Assembly (NCBI GenBank): GCA_023105745.1
Contig: JALGQZ010000011.1
Coordinates: 17,510,975 to 17,574,974, forward strand
Direction of reading: 5' to 3'
Source of the DNA: Austropuccinia psidii
Lineage: Eukaryota; Basidiomycota; Pucciniomycetes; Pucciniales; Sphaerophragmiaceae
DNA length: 64,000 bases
In this document: positions 11,862 to 24,240 of the stretch, piece by piece
How positions within the stretch are numbered: position 1 is the first letter of the stretch
How the letters are laid out: every line of letters begins with the position of its first letter
Position numbers and translations under genes: made by a program
Notes under the pieces: model-generated
The model's database searches: none
The model's input: only the letters and a program-made list of their open reading frames with translations
Told to the model about the DNA's origin: nothing

Positions 11862-12424
11862 CTTAATTCCTCATCTGCAATCTTAAGTTCACTTACTTGA
11901 TACATGCACATATTTTAAAATCTCAATTGAAAATACTTCAGTTCCCCATACCTTCTAAACTATATTCCACACCTCAATTTCAACACAAAAATGGATGGTA
12001 AAAATCACATTTGATGTGAAAAAGATTGATATCTTCTAGTATTTTCAGTTTTCCATGCAAAAAATACTGAAAAATTAATTTAAGCTTATTTATATTTGAG
12101 CTACAGAAATTCCATCCAGCAGTGACCCAACCTAAATTTCAATGGGTAATCCAGCTCTAAGACAAAATTGATAATAAATCTATCAAATTTTGTTTTGAGG
12201 ATTTTTGTTGAAATTTCATTTTTACCTATATTTTTTTTAAGTGAAATAGTAATTTTACAATCTTGATAATTTTTGTAATTCTTGTAAAAAAATTATTATT
12301 TAAATTTTTTTTTTCTATTATAGCTTTATTTTGATAATTTGAAAATAATTATTTCATTTTTGTTTATGGATTATATTTTAATTTGTGGTATTCTGAGTAT
12401 ACTCAAATATGTCTAAGGCTCACA
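11862..12424 (+). repeat. truncated, diverged LTR of family 1
   Basis: It aligns by eye with the last 0.7 kb (plus reading) of the LTRs at 47,889-49,729 and 56,151-57,981. Shared landmarks are CCTTAATTCCTCATC, CTTCTAAACTA...ACACCTCAATTT, the AATTTAAGCTTATTTA block and the terminus CTAAGGCTCACA at 12,413-12,424. It is far more diverged than the intact pair, and about 1.1 kb is missing at its left end. This shows family 1 has been active over a long time. Confidence 0.75.
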
Positions 12425-14639
12425 ATTTGAGTGGAATTCACTAATTATTATTATCATACCAATCCAAGTTTGTTGAATCATCTTTTATTTATATAGAAAT
12501 TATGTTTTTCTCAATCCCCTAGCTTTGAGTTTTGTAAGTCTCAAACACATCCCTGAATTGAATCAAATCTGTCTTGTATCCTTTAATTAAAACAAAAAAA
12601 ATCAAAATATGATGCTTCAAATTTTCAGTAAAGTGGCCAAAATTATAGAAAAATGTTTAATATTTTAAAGTTTTTCTTCTTCTTATTCTAATTGAGCCAG
12701 TCACAAGCTCTTTTTCTTTCATGAAAAACATGCTGGCATTCAATGTAATTCTGACTGATTCTGACCACTTTAATGCAAATCTGGCTCTAGTACAATTCCT
12801 AAAGTCTGTAGTGTCTGAAACTTGGCGCTTAGAGAACTCTGGAACTCATATTGGTGATATCTTCACTGAAATGGTATATTTCTGTACATTCATAAAGAAG
12901 TTTTAAGTTTATCCACATTTGAAATAGCTCAAGTCTCACTGCTTGAATAATTTTCTTCAACAATAATAAACATTTTTGGATGATATTTACTTGATAGCCT
13001 ATTTCCTGTTCTTAATATCCAGGATGATCTCTTTATCTCATAGATACTCAATAGAAGGCATTTCCACTATGCTCCTAAAAATTCAAAAAAATATGGGCCT
13101 TTTCACATAATGAATCTATCAAAATCAAAAAGAAATAACACTTTTACTACAGCAATTAGAGTCCATATGAAAGCAAATTAGGTGATCCACTGTTTGAAAT
13201 ATTAAGCTGTAATTTATTTTACATTTAAAGACATTATTCTCAAGTAAATTCTTTATTGGAGTATTGGTTACTCCTCTCAATCAAATCAGACACACCTACA
13301 TTGAAAATACTAACAATTCCAGTTTTTCAAATTTTACCACCTGTAGCAGGAATTGAAGGCTTGTGTTCAATTATGGAATAAATATCAAGAAAAGAAAATA
13401 TAATGAAAACATATACTTTGTGTATTATTTCACTGGTGAAGCTGCACTTTATAAATTAATAAGAATTAAAAAAGGATATAAAAGACAAGATTCATCATAA
13501 AAAGCCTACATCAGGTCATGACAAAATATCAATATACATTTGATTTTTTCTGCCTGAGGACTTGAGAGAATTTGAAGATTGTGCATTCAATTTAAACCTA
13601 AAAGTAGATTTTTTGGTAGCAAATGCTTTTATTGAAACATTATTTTATTTTTATATCCTTCAAATTCTTAATCCTCAAGCTTGTCTTATGATAAGAATTA
13701 TATCTCTAACTCAGCTGATGTTTAATAGGAAATAGCTGAGATTTACACTAATTCTAATTTATGACAAAAATGTATCAAATATTCTTATTTGATACTGGTA
13801 TTTTTTGGGTGCATGCACACATGCACCCCCTAAGGACCCAAGGAAATGCATCATGACATTCAATTTAAAAACACTGATTCACACCACCCTACCATTGAGC
13901 CTTAGACTAAGGCATGGAATTCCTTGAGGGTTCAGCCTATCCCATACCTTTCCCATATAAAAATCCTGTGTTTTTTGTTTCTTCATTCCAGAGCCCACCT
14001 ACCTTGGATTTCTGGGACCAGGAGGCAAAATGGGAATTAATATTTTATATTTTTTTTAGGTTTTTTTTACTTTTTCAATTTTTACTGTGCTCGGGAACCC
14101 TCTTGAATTTGCTGACCTATCCCAAGCCCTTTTCCCTTTGGGAATTTCAAAAAAAAGCTGGACCTTTTCCACAAATGTTTGGGTTTTCCTGCAGTAAAAT
14201 TTCAATTTTTTGGGATTGGGCAGGTTCCATTCTTGTTCATGCACCTTTCTTTTCCATTTCATTGGTGTGCATTTAGGGTTCAATGGTGAATTTACTATGA
14301 AAAAAAACCTGTGCCCTTTCCACTAGGGAAAATTAGGGGTGTTTCCTGTGGGATTCCCCCACCACTTACAGGTCAATTATGGTGGGGAGACTGGGAAACC
14401 TTTCAAAATTCTGGAAAGCTCCTTTCTCCAACCTCTTTTTTTCTTCTTGATTTCTTCAATCAATTTTGTATGCTTTCTCTCACCACTTTTCTTTTCTTCT
14501 TTGCTTCACCAATCCTTTTTTTTTTTCTATGTTTCATCAATCTTATTATTTCTTATTAATTTCTTTCTGTTTCAAAAACATCCCATTTCAAATATTATAA
14601 AATTCCTTTTCTGAAAAAATAACCACACAAAAAACCTCT
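12425..14639. other. AT-rich stretch, no gene recognised
   Basis: Only short frames occur (12,721-12,906 plus; overlapping frames on both strands at 13,914-14,283), with no recognisable domain. A 22-bp hairpin GGGTGCATGCACACATGCACCC lies near 13,808. Between about 13,910 and 14,420 the sequence has many TTTCCC/GGGAA runs and may be an old repeat. Confidence 0.6.
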
Positions 14640-16130
14640 CAGTTATTTGGAAGCTGAATCAACAATTCAGCCATATATTAGTTAATGAACCACCACAGCC
14701 AAGAAATTATGGTTGTGGATTTATTTTTCAAATTCTTATAAAGACCATGTTAAATTTCCAGTTACAAACTGCAAAAGCTCTCCTTGCAAAAGAAAAACTC
14801 AAATTTGACTGTACTGGAAGCACAAAATCCATGAGCAACCATCTCAATTAATTTCACCATCTGAAAAACACTCAAAAATTCACTCTAGTGGAACATCAAG
14901 ATACACTTTATAAGTATGTTCGTCACACAAAACCCAAAAAGATATGTTCATCTTTCATATTCATGAAGTTTTCAATTCTAAATAATGAACCAATTGTCTT
15001 TTTTAGACCTTGTCATTGGATTATTTGAAATCCACTTTGGCTTATTTCATGGCTGAGTGTTATCTACCTCTTTCAATAGCTGAAGCAATATTTTTTCAAG
15101 CCCTTCTTGATTTTTGAAACCTCTCAGTAAAAAAACCTCTTGTGCAAATAATAGCTCTTGTGTCTCATCTTTCTAAAATATTTTTTCCCACCAAGAAAAC
15201 TTGAAAGATTCTATATCAAAAAATTAAACTCATATCTCTTTTACAACTGATACATGGACCAGCCCAAATAAAAAAGTTTTCTCAGCACTAGTTGGTCACT
15301 TGATCAATGAATATTTCAATTTTATCTTCATTCTTTTAGGATTAATTGAAATCAAAGGTGCATGGGTCACCCCAATATATCTTTTGGTTTTTTTGATATT
15401 CTCAATGTATTCAACAACTCTGAAGAATCTTCAGCAAACCACTTTGTAACAATTCTTAAGAAATACAGTATTTAAGACTCACTAAACTCAATAGCTTCTG
15501 ACAATGTATCTGTAAATACTCAAATGGCCCATGAAATACAAGGATCACTTAATTAACTCTCAGCTTATAGACAGCTCATTGGCTGCATGGCTCATTTAAT
15601 CCACTTAGAAGCATGGGATGGACTCAAAACCCCTCAATCCCCAAGAAAATGTAATCAATTAGAAGAAATTGGTTCAATGTCAATCACAAACCTAATTTAA
15701 CCACCTGATTCGAGAAATGTGTACTATCATTCAATACTCCATTTTATTTCTTGCCTTTCAACATATGTTCAACACAGCCCACAGAAACTTGAATAGTTCA
15801 CAACAACAGCCAAAGTCTTCCACAGTAATTCAAAGGCTACCTGTCACAGAATTTCTTGGTAAAAACAAAAGTTTCATGGCACTCTGGAATCATGGAAATC
15901 ACTTAAAACACTAAAAAGAAATCAAAGAAACAAATAATAATATATTTCTTGAATATAAGAAAAGTGCAAGTACAAGATATGCAGAAAATAAGAAAAGGAA
16001 GCCAATGTCCAAAAGCCAACCAAGTAATTCCTTTAATCACTATTTCAACCTGCCAGAAAGGCAAAATAGATTTAGAAAAAGGATATGACCACCAATATTC
16101 ACTTACAGGCAAAGAAAGAGGTGCAAAAAA
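14640..16130 (+). pseudogene. hAT-family transposase, N-terminal half
   Basis: Interrupted by many stops and frame changes, but these segments appear in family order: a BED-like zinc finger (FKDHVKFPVTNCKSSPC, then TGSTKSMSNHL), the helical stretch around MAECYLPLSIAEAIFF, TTDTWTSPNKK at about 15,240, LVGHLINEYFNF, the ASDNVSVNTQMAHEIQGSL segment and the CMAHLIHLEAWDGL block near 15,580. After about 15,700 homology weakens. The TRWNST region and the C-terminal dimerisation domain are absent here. The complementary C-terminal half lies at 28,735-29,627. hAT transposases move DNA transposons by cut and paste. This copy is dead. Confidence 0.75.
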
Positions 16131-16801
16131 CTGACTTAAGAATATCAGTATTTGATTTCAAAAATGAAAAGAAAATAGAGATAAAAATAAATTCAATATA
16201 CTAATCAACTGGGGAAAATTCCCCAAGGAGATGAAAGGGTGGCCAGTATATATGAAGAGCTGAAATATTAATCCTGGAGGATTTAAAAGCCATCTCTGTA
16301 TGATTGGTGTACAGCTGTATTTACTGTTTTTCAAAATCCAGCTTGGCCATCTTGGGAAATGGACTGGGTGTTTTTATAACTATAGTAATTAAATTTAATT
16401 GACCCAAAAGGGTCAATTCCATACATATTGTATTGAATACAGTCTGTATGGATAATTGAGTTGTCCAAGGAGTGTTGGATCTTTGGCATCTTGACAGTTG
16501 ACATTAATTAATCCCTCTTTAAGATCCTGGAAATACTTGACCAGTATTTCCTTGGGGGAAATACAGTATTAATATGAAATACCAATATCTGAATGGGCAA
16601 GGTTATTGGTGTCCTCAAATGGTTCAGCTGAAGTCCTACCCATTTCACCCCATGGCATATGGATTGATGCAATTGAATGCCTTCCTTCTAAAAGGGGCTC
16701 AAGGTCTGATGACTTTTTTTGAATTAAGAATTTGGGTCCTGAAATTGGCATAATTGGATTGCATAGGAAAAATTGTGAATAATGGTGTTTAACACCATAC
16801 A

Positions 16802-16850
16802 CCATGAAAAAAAAGGCTATCCCCTCCAGTGGGGGTAGCATATCTAACCT
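16802..16850 (-). repeat. palindromic repeat motif, copy 1
   Basis: The minus strand reads GCTACCCCCACTGGAGGGG then ATAGC, then a T8 run and CATGGTG. The same motif with the same right-hand flank is found on the plus strand at 28,323-28,362. The core can fold (GCTA...TAGC arms). It may be an end of an unrecognised mobile element. Confidence 0.5.
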
Positions 16851-18235
16851 TATTTCTAGCCTTGAAACATTTTTTCAGATACTTTCAAACACTGGTTTTG
16901 TAATGAAGAAGTTCACTCAATTAAAATAGAAGATGATGGATTCTCCATGATTTCTATTTTTTTCACTTCCATTACATATATACTACTCACTAATCAACAC
17001 AATTCTTAAACAAAAGCTATTTCTAACAGGAAAAGAAACTTCTTTCAAAGAAATCTTTTGATTAATTTCACTTTTATTCCATTAATATTGTCTGTTATAC
17101 TTTAGTTGATTGACCGATCTCTGCTTCCCACCATTGATAAATGTGTGTATGAAGATTTTTACAAAATTAAACCTTTCATACATGGTGAATTTTATATACA
17201 GAAACAAGTTATCTACCACACAGTTAGTGTTTTTGTCTTTTGAAATAGCTTAAATAATTTCAAAGAGGGATTTCCACAAACTGGGATTATGTTTTGAAAA
17301 ATTAAATAGATCTGTTTTTAATGACTAATATCCCGTATTCATTTTGAATACACAATTTCCACAAGATCTTGGAGATTATGGTTCAGAATTCAGAAATAAT
17401 ATTGTTTTTTCAAATATAAGCTCCCGTACCTTTATTATGAAAGATATTTGTAAGAAATGAAAATGGTTTTATAATTTCAATATTTTCTCACACATCTAGG
17501 TGATTTCTCCAATTTGATTGAATTTTTTCATTATTAAATTAATTTTTTAATTTATAATTGATTCCTACAGAGCTTTGCAAATCTATCAGAAATGAAATCT
17601 GGTCCTTAAGCAAATTTAGTTACACTTTTGGGATTATCAATTGAATTCTTTGGCAAAAACTCATAATTGCTCACATTTTTTTTAAAATCAAATACATTGA
17701 ATTTCAAAAGAAATAAGAATTTTTTTTTCAAAGCTACCATATATTGGTTTGAGATCCATCATTTTTGGGCTCATTTGTGAATTCCCTGCAATTTCCATTT
17801 TAATCTTTCAATACCTTTTAGTATTTGAAATTTCATCAATTTCATCCAAAAAAATTGAAAAAAAAAACAAATGATCATCAAAACTGTCTTTTTTTGAAAA
17901 ATCAATAACATTTCTTTTCTCAATTTTCAATTCCTTTCCTTTTGAAATTTTCTTATATTTTCAAGTTGTTTTTAATTTTACTTTTTATTTTTGTAATTCT
18001 CATGCATTTTTATGTTTCATTATATCTTTCTTACTTTTATCTTTTTATTGTTTATTTTTCATTTTTTATTAATTTCTTATTTCTGATTTGTTTTTTGTTT
18101 TTTTCTACCACTTTTTTTATTCATTTTTATTGTATTTATTTGTTATTTATTCTTATTTTTATTTTGCTGTTTTTTGAGGGTTTTTTGATTTGATTTTTCA
18201 ATTCTTTTTTTTAAAATGAATGTTTTGAATTTTTT

Positions 18236-18294
18236 GGGGGTGCAGATCCCCTGGAATCAGTGTGATCATACTGATTCAAGTGTATCAGCACCCC
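18236..18294. repeat. hairpin at a T-rich/A-rich strand switch
   Basis: Nested inverted repeats: GGGGTGC pairs with GCACCCC, and inside them AATCAGT pairs with ACTGATT around GTGATCAT. To the left about 300 nt are T-rich, to the right about 300 nt are A-rich, so the whole block could fold on itself. Confidence 0.5.
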
Positions 18295-18630
18295 AGAAAA
18301 TCAATATGATTGAAAAAAATCAAAAAAATTAAATAAAGAATCAAAATATAAAAATACAAAAACCAAAAAATTAAAAAAATTTAGAAAATCAAAAATGATC
18401 AAAAAAAATACATAAAAAATTTATAAAAAAACCTGGAAGGAATTAAAATTAAATTTATAAAAGATTATGAGAAAATTGACACATAATTGAAAAAGGGATG
18501 AGAAATTAAAACAGAACTAAATGAAAAAAAATTGAAATAAAAAAATATCAATTTCATTCTCTCAGAATTTATAAAGATACTGAGATTCAAAAAAAATCCA
18601 ATTCAAAAGAAAAAATATCAAAAGGGTGTT

Positions 18631-20799
18631 TGTGAGCCTGTGAGATATGTGTGACATACACATAAGGCCACAAATAACATCATACACAGTTTATTTAATC
18701 TTGAACAGAATTATCAATAGAATTTAAAATAAAAAATAACAAAAATTAAGTATAAATTTGTTTGGATAAACAAAGTTATAGCTATTATGTCATTTTTGGA
18801 TTCTACTCCAAACATAACCTTGGGTAGACCCATAGGGTGTTATACCCAAAAATGAATGTTTCTTAAGCTATTAGAAGATTTAGGAATCTCACAGTACAAT
18901 TGCAATTTTTTTAACCTTTTTTTTGAAACTTGTTAAATTAAAGCTTAAATAAGCTTAAATTGAAAGCTGAAGAAGGTTTATGCAAAAATACCAAATTTTT
19001 AGTTAAAATTAAGGTGTTGTGTATACTTAGTGAATTGGCTAAGGATTTTCCATACAGAATGTGAATCCTGTGCAAGCTCAATTTAAAGGGGTTTAAGGCC
19101 ATAGTATGGCTCTAAATAAATAAAAGGGCAAAATCTTTTCAAAAAGGTGGGACAAAGTAAAAAGACAAAACAGAGTTGGGGTACCCAGCTTTGTGGATCT
19201 GCAAAGATTCAATTGAGTTTTTCCACCTGTATTGGGGGATTTTTAACCTTATTTATACTTTAAGATTAGACTTTTATCCAACATTAAAGCTGTAACTTGT
19301 TTTATCCCAATTTAAACAGGAATTTCAAGCTTCCAAAGGGTAAATTCCAATATGCAAGCTTGAAATTGAGGCTTTAAGAGCTGTCAAAGCTTAAATGAGC
19401 TTAAAATTACAAAACTACAAGCATACAAACCTTAACAAAAGTTAAGGTTTGGTGTGTATTTCTATTTTACATGGGAAAATAGCAATAACTTCATAAATTC
19501 ATTAAAAATCCAATTCTTGATGGATTTTCTTGAAATTTTCACACAGCTTACAAATGAATGTTATCTGTGTATGAATTAAATTTTAAGTATCTTTTATAAA
19601 CAGTTTTTATTTTCAATTATCTTGGAAATTTACTTTTTCAATTATACTTGAAAAAAATTAAGATTTCTTTAAACATTTATTGAAAATTGAGTTTAAGATA
19701 TTTTTGCTTGAAGCTCTATTTTTAAGTTGTTCATGTGATTAACTTTAATTTAAATAAGCTTAAGTCATATTAAAGCTTGAGATAATTAATCCAAAAGAGG
19801 ATTAAAGTTATTTGAAGCTAAGAATAACCCTGGTAACTTTAAATTGGAATTAGAAATAAGTTACCTTAAGTTAAGAACCTTATTTTTAAGTATGGTTTGG
19901 CATTTTTGACCTGAGAAGGCCCCCTATATCTATTATGAATTATGAGAGCTGCTCTGTAGACATAAAAGGAGTCTATTCATCACGGTTTTTTTCCATCACT
20001 AATCATCATTACAATCATATTAGACATTTAAACAGGTAAAGTTTTATTAAATATGAAATCTTATTTTCAAAGTAATAATTAAGTTATTTTATTCTTTATT
20101 ATTTTTGAAAATTACGGAATTGAAATAATAGAATCCAGATTATTGTTGTAATCACCAATTAAATATTTAATTATATAAAATTATTGTCTTTAATATCTTT
20201 TGAAATCCACAAATTCCTCTTAAAGACTCTTGAGTCATATTTTTTATCATAAAAAGTTGTTTTATCTTTTAAAATATTGGTTTTTGGTGTGTTTTTAATT
20301 TATAATCATTATTTAATATAATAACTGTTGTTGTTTGACTTTTTGTATTAAATAAATATTATAAGTAAGTTTTCTTTAGAGTTCTATATTTATTTATGTA
20401 GTATTACTTTTTTTATAGAATTTTTCCATAAGAATTATCTCTACACAGTGTGTGTGATAATTTTTTTTATAAATAATATTCTTATATTATTTCCAAGTGT
20501 ATAAATATTGATATTTTCCACATGTAATTTTCTCATTAAGAGCTTTACACTTCTTATTGTTATAACTGTCAGTGACTATAACAATAATAGAATAATTATA
20601 ATTTATTATAATTATTGATAATTTGTTTATTATTAAAATATTTAATAACAATTTAATTTTTTTTTTATATATAATTATTTTAATAATTATATAGATTTGT
20701 GGTTATAATATTTAATTATATTATATTTTCTACTGAGGAAAGTCATAGTACTCTTGATATTTGTCACTATTATCAAGAGTTTCATAGACAAACCTTACA
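18631..20799 (+). repeat. solo LTR, family 2
   Basis: A 2,169-bp LTR, TGTGAGCCTGTGAGATATG to CATAGACAAACCTTACA, matching along its length the LTRs at 43,202-45,814 and 62,485-64,000. There is no primer site or polypurine tract next to it, so it is solo. Flanks GTGTT (18,626-18,630) and GTTTT (20,800-20,804) fit a 5-bp target duplication with one change. Without the decamer expansion the 43,202 copy would be almost the same length (about 2,173 bp). Confidence 0.9.
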
Positions 20800-21159
20800 G
20801 TTTTGGTAGAAACATTTAATCTTTGAGTAAAATCACATAAGTGGCCTTCATTTTTGAAAAATTCCTCAGGTTTAGTTTTGAGGTTTTTTTTGAATTTTTT
20901 TTGCCATAATCTTTTTGAAACAGAATTTGAAGATCCCCAAATTTCTCCAAGTTGACCAATTTGGAAAAATGGTTTATTTTTTTAAAATATTCATTAAAAA
21001 TATTTCCACTTATGAATTTCCTTTTTCTTCAAAAAAAAATGATGGGTTCAATCTTGCCAATTAAAAACCAGAAGCCCATTAACGCCCAAAAAGGTGTTTT
21101 GATCATTTTTGTAACATGACTATTTAAAATTACAAAAGTGCCACATGTTTAATTAGACA
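20800..21159. other. short stretch without a clear feature
   Basis: Between the solo LTR and the OTU-like region. T-rich, no frame of note. It may be the tail of the MULE-type element. Confidence 0.5.
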
Positions 21160-21871
21160 TTATACTGAGGTGGGGAGCAATAAATAGGACTGAGTAGGGG
21201 GATAATTGGCATAAACTGTATATACAAAAAAATCAATCTGAATCAACCTCCAAAATAGTGGGCTTTTTCTGAGGGGGAGAGGAATATTGGACAAATATAA
21301 CATCTTGTGTCTCTTAAATTTATTTTCCCACCCCAGGGCTTTTTGTTGGGCATCAACTTCCCAATCCACAGTAATGGGGGGCAGGGTAAACTTTATAAAT
21401 GATGATATCCAATGGAACAAAATGAGAACAGCTATCCAAGAGACAGGTTAAAATGGGTGGATTGTCATATGGACAAAATTAATAATGGAGAAAAGAGAAA
21501 TATTGGACTTTGGAATAAAATAAAACTGGTCATTGATACCTAGTTGCAATTGAATCCTCCATATCAGGCATGGACATCCACTTGCTCTTTGTATCCTGGC
21601 CAACATCTTCATACCACTCAATTCTGTCCATAAAAGAGGAGACTGATGGAATAAAAGTGTTCATGGCTTTATAAATGTCTTGATTTTTTTTAATTTCTTT
21701 AGCCAAGTCACCACTGAGATCACCCCATTGATCTTTAGTCTTGTAAATGTAATGGGATACTGTTCTGTAGCCACACTTTCCATCACCCTGGACATTGATG
21801 GTTTGGAAGGTGTATTTCAATATAAACTTTGGCAAGTCTTCTGAGCCAGTTACCTGATAAAAATACGTCAA
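21160..21871 (-). pseudogene. OTU-like cysteine protease domain linked to a MULE-type transposase
   Basis: The frame 21,530-21,871 contains INVQGDGKCGYRTVSHYIY, the Asp-Gly-x-Cys nucleophile motif of OTU deubiquitinase-like domains, then DQWGDLSGDLAKEI and KWMSMPDMEDSIA, as in OTU domains of rust and plant MULE-associated proteins. A second frame (21,160-21,420) with IKFTLPPI and DWEVDAQQKALGWENKF looks like the C-terminal end of the same domain, where the catalytic His would be expected. It is not clearly preserved. OTU domains cleave ubiquitin chains; their role in transposons is not settled. Stops and a frame change separate the pieces, so it is inactive. Confidence 0.7.
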
Positions 21872-22700
21872 AAAATATACATTATAATTAATAAGAAACT
21901 CACAAAGATGTTGGATAAATCATCACTTTTGTGATAATTGCTTTTGCAATGCTCACAGGTCAAGTAAATTGCATCATATAACTTGAAAGTTTTTTCAGGC
22001 TTGTGGAACTTTTTTTGTTAGGTTTTTCTACCCATTTCCAATCTTCTGGACCTTCTAAGGGTGACTCTTGATTTCCATATTCATTCAATTTGGTTGCTGA
22101 GGGTAGTGAATCTGATAAAGTTATGGATTTGGATAAGGAGACCTTAGAATCTTCAGATTAATCCACTTCCATAATTTGAGGGGGTGCAATCAACTGTGAT
22201 CTTTATGTTGTTGTGCTGGTCACTTTTGATGAGGGTCTTCTTCTTCTCTTGGGTTGACTCTCAATTGTTTCAAATCTTGAGGTATCTGTTTTATTTTTAT
22301 TTTTGGCTCCTTGAGATCTTCCACAGATATTTTTGCATTCTAGTGGGTCTTCATAATATTGATCATCCTCTTGACTCTTGGTAATTTGATCAAAAGGGAC
22401 TTTTCCAGTAAAACCATCTTGAAAATGCTGAACAATTTGAGTTATTTCTGCCATTGTTCTTTGAAAAAGCTCTTTGGAAATATCTTCAAATATTCTTTTG
22501 GATTAATTCTTTATTTCTTTCTCAACACTTTGATAATCACCTTGATAGCCAGTCTGAGAAGAATATGATAAAAAGCTAAGAAATTGAAGTTCAAAAAATC
22601 CTCACTGGTAAATTCAAATGCCATTGAGGATAGAAGTCTGATATCTGGAGCTTTTGGAACTTGGCAAATGCCTTTTGGGCTTTGTACTTGCAAGATATTA
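21872..22700 (-). pseudogene. linker between MULE transposase and OTU domain
   Basis: Minus frame 22,203-22,454 includes a DPLECK...GRSQGAKNKNKTDTSRFE motif followed by a basic PKRRRRPS patch. It resembles the low-complexity DNA-binding or nuclear-targeting segment between the transposase and OTU parts in related proteins. The rest is broken sequence. The family assignment here is by position. Confidence 0.5.
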
Positions 22701-24240
22701 CTTGATAATTTTTGTATTTTCTGGTTCATTTTTCATTGGGATGAAATATTTTTTTGAAATTGCCAAAGGTCATCCTAAGGGCATAATTAGACACCTTTCC
22801 ATTGAGAGCACAGCTGTGTGGAGGGAAATTATTGACATGGAAAATAATTTCTTTGGATATTTTTTTGATTATTTGAATAAATTGTTTCTTGAAAGCCATT
22901 TTAAGATCCCTAACTACACCCAGGAGAGTACCAATGAACTTTTGGAGTTAAATTTTAACCATTGCATGGGCACCTTCAACTCTTGAGGTGGATCCCACAC
23001 CCATTTGGAAATGATATTTTGTCCAGGCTGGCACGTGATACTTATTTATAGGAAGTCAGGTATTTTCCAAATATTGCAATACTTCAAGATTTTTGACTTT
23101 ATTTTGAAGCTTCTTCCAGTTATCATTGAAAGACTTTTAAGTGGATTTATACATAACTTGAGAAATGAATACCAAATTCATTAATAAAAACAATAATAAC
23201 AATAAAATTGAAAGATATGATTATATTACTTGATTTCAAAAACCCATAAAGTTTTCAAAATCAGTTCCATGACCAATTTTCTTCATGCAATGGGAAGATA
23301 CATCTTTATTTACATACCAAATGCATAAAATGAAGTTTTAGTCTTGGAAGATCTTCTTAAGAGAATTTTTCAAGGCCAAATCCCTGCCAATAACAATTAC
23401 TGGAGGAGGAAAATTATTGGTGTTGTTGAGTACTTTTTCTATGTATTTATTCAATGCACAAGTATATGAGCGTTTTTTTTCATTCTTCATCAAACAAAAA
23501 TCCCCAGAAAAGGTCTTATTGGTTTAGCTGAGTCCAACAATATGAAAAAGGGGCATTTTGTACTTATTGGATTTATAAGTAAAATCCGTAAGAATCACAT
23601 AAAGAAAGCCATTAAGGAGCTTTATTTAAAAGGGGTGAGTGAAAAACAAAGAGGTAATGTGTCCCCCAGAATCCCTTTCAGAGGACCACACAAAAGTTTC
23701 TTCTTTGAGGGTGTCAATAGGAGCATTAATGGTCTTTCTGCCTTGCATTTTTTCTTTCTTGATTTTCTTTACTTGGTTGTAAATTTCTTGAAGGATTAAA
23801 GGCCTGTCAGACTCCCTCTGGATGCATGATTGGGCCTTAATTTGCCTTGGAATGAGCAGTGATTTAGAAATTTGAGCAATTATGGATGTTTGTTTCTCAT
23901 TGAATTTTCTGAAAGCAGGATGTGCCATTATATTTTCAGTGGCATCATGGCTTTGTTCAGGATATTCAACTTTGAGAGTTCAATTAGTACTCTTGGCATA
24001 TTTTCTGGCCTAAATTTGAAATGAAAAGTCAAGGTTTCTTGAAGTGACTGTTTTGGAGGTGTTTTTTGTGGGGATTTGGGGTCCCAGACCTGTCACAACC
24101 TATTTCAATTTTGTTGTGGGAAATATTGGACCTCAAGCTGGACACAGCATACCCCTTTTCCCTTGGAACATTATGCCAAAGAAGCTCAAGGGTCTGAAAT
24201 TCACATTAACTAGGGTGTTGAAGCATTTTTATTGAAAAAG
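22701..24240 (-). pseudogene. MULE-type transposase
   Basis: In order on the minus strand: a weak FAR1-like zinc-binding region (about 24,240-23,940), MAHPAFRKFNEKQTSII and the REIYNQ-like segment (IYNQVKKIKKEKMQGRKTI) in frame 23,626-23,928, the GGHITSLFFTHP step, a region like DFTYKSNKYKMPLFHIVGLS, then VIVIGRDLALKNSLKKIF (catalytic region), a WYVNKDV segment and GSTSRVEGAHAMVK near the C-terminus of the core. These are hallmark steps of Mutator-like transposases. Several stops and frame changes make it a fossil. It reads directly into the linker and OTU part, so the original gene was probably one fusion. Confidence 0.75.

Larger units (their letters stand above)
16131..18630. other. AT-rich stretch without a gene; small inverted repeats
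   Basis: No coding homology seen. It contains a perfect 14-bp palindrome GGGGAAAATTCCCC (16,211-16,224) with an inverted match to its right side at 16,550-16,561. It also holds a palindromic GC-richer motif (16,816-16,839) and, from about 17,940, a long T-rich block that changes to an A-rich block around a hairpin at 18,236-18,294. The hydrophobic frame at 17,942-18,193 is a by-product of the T-rich block. Confidence 0.6.

Noticed and set aside
12721..12906. 61-codon plus-strand frame in AT-rich DNA
   Set aside because: Short, no motif and no conserved neighbour. It could be a transposon scrap but cannot be supported.
13914..14283. Frames of 120 (plus) and 75 (minus) codons over the same DNA
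   Set aside because: No recognisable motif, and composition suggests a decayed repeat.
17942..18193. Hydrophobic 83-residue frame like a membrane protein
   Set aside because: A direct consequence of a T-rich tract (Phe/Leu/Ile codons). No start context or relatives.
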